Shown one piece after another: positions 60,793 through 64,000 of a DNA stretch of 64,000 nt (its first letter is position 1; each line of letters opens with the position of its first letter). A model generated the notes under the pieces. It searched no databases. It was not told where the DNA came from and was given only the letters and a program-made list of their open reading frames with translations. Both the position numbers and the translations under genes were made by a program. The stretch covers positions 1 to 64,000 of the forward strand of contig NZ_JACSMR010000003.1 of the NCBI RefSeq assembly GCF_018618755.1. The letters run 5' to 3'. Origin of the DNA: Exiguobacterium sp. s193 (GTDB lineage Bacteria > Bacillota > Bacilli > Exiguobacteriales > Exiguobacteriaceae).

Positions 60793-61119
60793 ATGCATTC
60801 CGTAACGAAAAGCATCACGACTGAGACTGGACGTTCAGCCATCGAAATCGTCGCCAGCCCCTCATTCAAACAATTGATGCACCGAAAAAAATCCTTTATT
60901 CTTCCTGCCATCATGTTTTGTCTGATTTTTTATTTTACTCTTCCCATCCTGACAAGTTATTTTACATTTTTGAATGAACCCGTCATTGGTGCCATCACAG
61001 GTGCTTGGATTTTTGCATTCGCGCAGTTCGTCATGACCTGGACATTTTGCACACTCTACAGTAGAAAAGCTCAATCTTTCGATCGACTCGTTGAACAAAT
61101 CAAGGAGGAGTCGCGATGA
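60793..61119 (+). CDS. DUF485 membrane protein
   Basis: 108 residues from the ATG at 60793 after GGAGG. Two membrane helices (about 36-58 and 67-92) with short soluble ends. DUF485 proteins are nearly always encoded just before an acetate/pyruvate-type sodium:solute symporter, as here, and are thought to be an accessory subunit. The stop overlaps the symporter start by 4 nt. Confidence 0.88.
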   Translation: MHSVTKSITTETGRSAIEIVASPSFKQLMHRKKSFILPAIMFCLIFYFTLPILTSYFTFLNEPVIGAITGAWIFAFAQFVMTWTFCTLYSRKAQSFDRLVEQIKEESR

Positions 61120-62672
61120 ATTATACTGCGGTTGCTTTATTTTCACTGATCGTCGGATTGACACTCGTCATTACATACTTTGCAGCACGTAAGACAAAAA
61201 CCGCAAACGACTTTTATACGGCGGACGGTGGCTTGACCGGTGCCCAAAACGGAATTGCGATTGCCGGTGACTATATGTCCGCTGCCTCGTTCCTCGGAAT
61301 TGCCGGCATGATTGCCTTGGCCGGCTTCGACGGTTTCTTTTATTCGATCGGTTTTCTCGTCGCTTATCTTGTCGTCTTGTATCTTGTAGCAGAACCGCTC
61401 CGAAATCTCGGCAAGTATACGATGGCTGATATGATTGCGGCCCGTTTCCATGCCTCGAAAGTACGCGGTGTCGCCGCGATGAACTCGATCGTCATCTCAA
61501 TTTTCTATATGATTGCCCAACTCGTTGGTGCAGGAGCATTGATTGAACTGCTGCTCGGTATCCCTTATACGACCAGCGTCATCATCGTCGGAATTTTGAT
61601 GACCGTCTACGTCGTGTTCGGTGGAATGACGGCGACGTCCTGGGTCCAAATCATCAAAGCGATTCTTTTGATGGCAGGTACGGCCGTCATTTCCTTTATG
61701 GTATTTGCTAAATTTGATTTCTCAATCATGAAGATGTTCGCCGAAGTCAAACAAGCGACACCGCTCGGCGATTCCTTTTTGAACCCCGGGAACAAGTTTA
61801 AACTGCCGCTTGATACGATTTCTTTGAACTTAGCACTCGTTCTCGGTACGGCCGGTCTTCCGCATATCCTGATTCGCTTCTTTACGGTCAAGGATGCTCC
61901 GACAGCACGGCAGTCCGTCGTCTATGCGACGTGGATCATCGGTGCTTTTTATATCTTAACGATTTTCTTAGGTTTCGGTGCTGCCGCTTTTGTTGGTTCA
62001 AATGATATCATCGCAGCGAATGCCGCAGGTAATATGGCGGCCCCACTGCTCGCACAAGCACTCGGGGGCGACTTGTTATTCGCTTTCGTCGCAGCCGTTG
62101 CTTTCGCAACGATTCTCGCCGTCGTCGCAGGACTCGTTTTATCCGCCGCTTCCGCCTTCGCCCATGACTTCTATAGTCATATCCTGCGTAAAGGGAAAGC
62201 GACTGAAAAGGAACAGATGACGGCAGCACGACTCGCTTCCATCGCGGTCGCCCTGATTTCGATGGTACTCGCGCTTTTCGCACAGTCGATGAATGTCGCA
62301 TTTCTCGTCTCACTTGCTTTTGCAGTCGCAGCGAGTGCAAATTTACCCGTCATTCTTTTAACGATTTTTTGGCGCCGATTCAATACAGGCGGTGCCGTCA
62401 CTGGAATGATCGTTGGTCTCTTCTCTTCACTGATTCTCGTCGCGCTCAGCCCGAACCTTTGGGCCGCCGACGGTTCAGCCCTGTTCTTAGGGGAAGCCCT
62501 CTTCCCACTAGCGAACCCGGGTATCGTCTCCATCCCGCTTGGTTTCCTCGGAGCCATCATGGGGACGTATATGTTTAAATCGGACGAAGCAACCGGTAAC
62601 TTCGAACGAATCTTAGTAAAAGCACATACCGGAATTGATGCAGCAACAGAAGTCGCCGCATCAAAAGAATAA
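61116..62672 (+). CDS. sodium:solute symporter, acetate/organic acid (ActP/YwcA type)
   Basis: 518 residues, thirteen membrane helices of the SSS family. DFYTADGGLTGAQNGIAIAG (early) and YMSAASFLGIAG are the hallmark of ActP-like cation/acetate symporters; VVAGLVLSAASAFAHDFY lies in the core. Imports acetate or other short carboxylates with sodium. Co-transcribed with DUF485 and preceded by a cre site, which fits repression or activation by CcpA. Confidence 0.93.
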   Translation: MNYTAVALFSLIVGLTLVITYFAARKTKTANDFYTADGGLTGAQNGIAIAGDYMSAASFLGIAGMIALAGFDGFFYSIGFLVAYLVVLYLVAEPLRNLGKYTMADMIAARFHASKVRGVAAMNSIVISIFYMIAQLVGAGALIELLLGIPYTTSVIIVGILMTVYVVFGGMTATSWVQIIKAILLMAGTAVISFMVFAKFDFSIMKMFAEVKQATPLGDSFLNPGNKFKLPLDTISLNLALVLGTAGLPHILIRFFTVKDAPTARQSVVYATWIIGAFYILTIFLGFGAAAFVGSNDIIAANAAGNMAAPLLAQALGGDLLFAFVAAVAFATILAVVAGLVLSAASAFAHDFYSHILRKGKATEKEQMTAARLASIAVALISMVLALFAQSMNVAFLVSLAFAVAASANLPVILLTIFWRRFNTGGAVTGMIVGLFSSLILVALSPNLWAADGSALFLGEALFPLANPGIVSIPLGFLGAIMGTYMFKSDEATGNFERILVKAHTGIDAATEVAASKE

Positions 62673-62679
62673 TCCCCCT

Positions 62680-62719
62680 AACGGCTCCTTCAACCCCCTT
62701 GAAGGAGCCGTTCCCTTTT
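62680..62719 (+). terminator. terminator of the symporter operon
   Basis: AACGGCTCCTTCAA / TTGAAGGAGCCGTT followed by CCCTTTT. Confidence 0.85.
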
Positions 62720-62779
62720 ACTTTCCGCTCTACGATTGCGATACTAAACGTATGATAGATTGTGAAAGGACGGACGTTT

Positions 62780-63634
62780 ATGGATTTTTATTACTTTTTA
62801 CCTCTCGGATTTTTTATCGGCATCATTTCTGGTTTCTTCGGAATCGGAGGTGGAATCATTCTGACTCCCCTCTTATTGATTCTTGGCTTTTCTCCCAGTG
62901 TCGCCATCGCGACGAGTCTCATGCTGACTCTCGGTTCAACGGTTTCTGGGACCGTATCCCACCTTCGACTGAAAAATGTTGTTTGGCGTGACAGTCTTGT
63001 CATCGGCGGAGTCGGCATCATTGGTTCGACGATCGCAACTCCGATTGTCCTTCGACTTGAAGAAGTCAACGGTGCGCATCTAGTCATTTCCATCGTTTAT
63101 ATTGCGTTGTTGCTCTATTTCGCTAATAAATTTCTTCGACCGAAATCAACGAGTGGCCCGCAAGACGGATGGCGTAACCGATACGTCGCCCTCGCCTTTA
63201 TAGGTCTGTTCGCCGGTTTCGTTTCGTCACTCCTTGGCGTCAGTGGTGGCTTCATCATCACACCGTTACTCGTCGGAATTGCCGGTTATGAACTCAAGCG
63301 GGCGGTCGGAACAAGTATCGCGTCTGCTTTACTGATTGTTTTATCAGGGCTCGTCAATTACACGGTCGCGAGTACGGATGTCGATTTGCTCGTCGGTATC
63401 ATGTTAATCATCGGCGCCCTACTCGGTGCTCCGATTGGTGCAAAACAACTAGGACACTTCGAGAGCCCCTTCGTCAAAAAATATTTAGGCATCTTTTATT
63501 TAACGGTCGCGACAAGCGTCTTACTTGAAGTACTAGGCTTTAACACGGCTTCATTAATCGTCCTCGTGACACTGAGTATTGTCTTCCTGGTGACGTTACT
63601 CGTTTACAGTCGAAGACGTTCGACACCATCTTAA
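62780..63634 (+). CDS. TSUP-family permease (sulfite exporter TauE/SafE type)
   Basis: 284 residues from the ATG at 62780 (AAAGGA upstream). Two repeats of four helices, each opening with the glycine motif GFFGIGGGIILTPLLL (N half) and SSLLGVSGGFIITPLL (C half). TSUP proteins move small organosulfur or carboxylate anions; the substrate here is unknown. Single gene. Its terminator is followed at once by repeat C. Confidence 0.9.
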   Translation: MDFYYFLPLGFFIGIISGFFGIGGGIILTPLLLILGFSPSVAIATSLMLTLGSTVSGTVSHLRLKNVVWRDSLVIGGVGIIGSTIATPIVLRLEEVNGAHLVISIVYIALLLYFANKFLRPKSTSGPQDGWRNRYVALAFIGLFAGFVSSLLGVSGGFIITPLLVGIAGYELKRAVGTSIASALLIVLSGLVNYTVASTDVDLLVGIMLIIGALLGAPIGAKQLGHFESPFVKKYLGIFYLTVATSVLLEVLGFNTASLIVLVTLSIVFLVTLLVYSRRRSTPS

Positions 63635-63649
63635 ATCGCTGTCTACAAT

Positions 63650-63684
63650 CTGAGCCGCCTCCCATGAAAAAGGAGGCGGCTCTC
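63650..63684 (+). terminator. terminator of the TSUP gene
   Basis: GAGCCGCCTCC / GGAGGCGGCTC. It is framed by an outer inverted pair TGTCTACA (63640-63647) and TGTAGACA, the latter being the start of repeat C. Confidence 0.82.
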
Positions 63685-63688
63685 AGCG

Positions 63689-64000
63689 TGTAGACAAACG
63701 CTTATGAAGCGTGAACAGCGATAACGAGAGACAATCCGGTTGCGCTTCCCCGTCTCACCTCGTCTTCAAAGCGGCAATCGGTCTCGCCGCTACAGCAAAG
63801 CTGCAGGGTCGCGACCGATTACTTTTCGCGGTTCTCAAGCGATTCGAGACGGATTGCACCCTAAACCGTCTGCATGACTGCCTTTCCGTCATAGTGTTAC
63901 CTAAAAAGCGTCACGTTTCGTTGACTCCTGCCTCTGAAAGTGCGTTTTTAACGCACTTTCAGAGGCAGGCAAGACCCTGCTCGTTGTCCGTTAGGACGAA
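63689..64000 (+). repeat. structured intergenic repeat, copy C (cut by the window end)
   Basis: Begins TGTAGACAAACGCTTATGAAGC, then a unique insert of about 130 nt with its own hairpins (such as GCAATCGGTCTCG / CGCGACCGATT). It rejoins copies A and B at CGATTCGAGACGGATTG and continues through GCGTCACGTTTCGTTGACTCC to AGGCAAGACCCTGC. The inner hairpin here is 18 bp, TGCCTCTGAAAGTGCGTT with AACGCACTTTCAGAGGCA. The right end lies outside the window. Confidence 0.82.

Overview
The window is ordinary chromosomal DNA of a Gram-positive Bacillota bacterium. The gene content and order point to Exiguobacterium: the acpS-alr-ndoAI-ndoA-rsbV-rsbW-sigB-tex-sprT order is shared with Bacillus but without the stressosome genes, and there is T-box, S-box, Fur, Zur and CcpA-type regulation, strong AGGAGG ribosome sites and compact hairpin terminators. 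The genus is inferred from recall, not from a database search. I see no prophage, IS transposase or CRISPR array.

Layout. 1-1130: minus-strand array of ten tRNA genes behind one strong promoter, ending at the left edge in the leader and first bases of a 16S rRNA gene. 1222-7765: minus-strand housekeeping and stress block (SprT-like, tex, a minimal sigB operon, the EndoA/EndoAI toxin-antitoxin pair, alr, acpS). 7834-20972: rhomboid protease, NAD salvage (pncA-pncB), small membrane proteins, hydrolases, a Zur-controlled zinc-binding lipoprotein, a SAM-riboswitch-controlled NhaC-family transporter, an aldo-keto reductase and an alanine/sodium symporter. 21325-23781: an 818-residue CoA-disulfide reductase-rhodanese-TusA-DsrE fusion with its own operator.

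24580-33552: the most unusual region. It is a nine-gene plus-strand operon behind a promoter whose spacer is a Fur box. It joins an FTR1-type iron permease and two candidate extracytoplasmic iron partners to a set of lipid-linked glycosylation genes: sugar-nucleotide epimerase, UPF0104 membrane protein, membrane-anchored phosphodiesterase, Dpm1-like GT2, GT-C transferase and APH-fold kinase. I read it as an iron-starvation-induced glycosylation system tied to ferric/ferrous iron uptake.

33963-63634: acetyltransferase, a YitT membrane protein behind a structured leader, NADH oxidase with Rex-like and FNR-like sites, a candidate sigma-B-dependent dehydrogenase, site-2-protease-like proteins, MATE and MMPL exporters, pullulanase with a C-terminal membrane tail, yajQ, 3-hydroxybutyrate dehydrogenase next to a LysR regulator, argS behind an arginine T-box, a diguanylate cyclase, trhO, a cre-preceded DUF485/acetate-symporter pair and a TSUP permease.

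Cutting across the map is a family of structured intergenic repeats (about 19.2-19.5, 33.6-33.9, 50.1-50.4 and 63.7-64.0 kb, plus a footprint at 21.27 kb). Three long copies start just after a gene's terminator and end in near-inverted TAGACAA ends. In the two complete long copies the terminator hairpin itself is duplicated on the far side. All five fuller copies share a core whose outer helix differs in sequence but keeps pairing.
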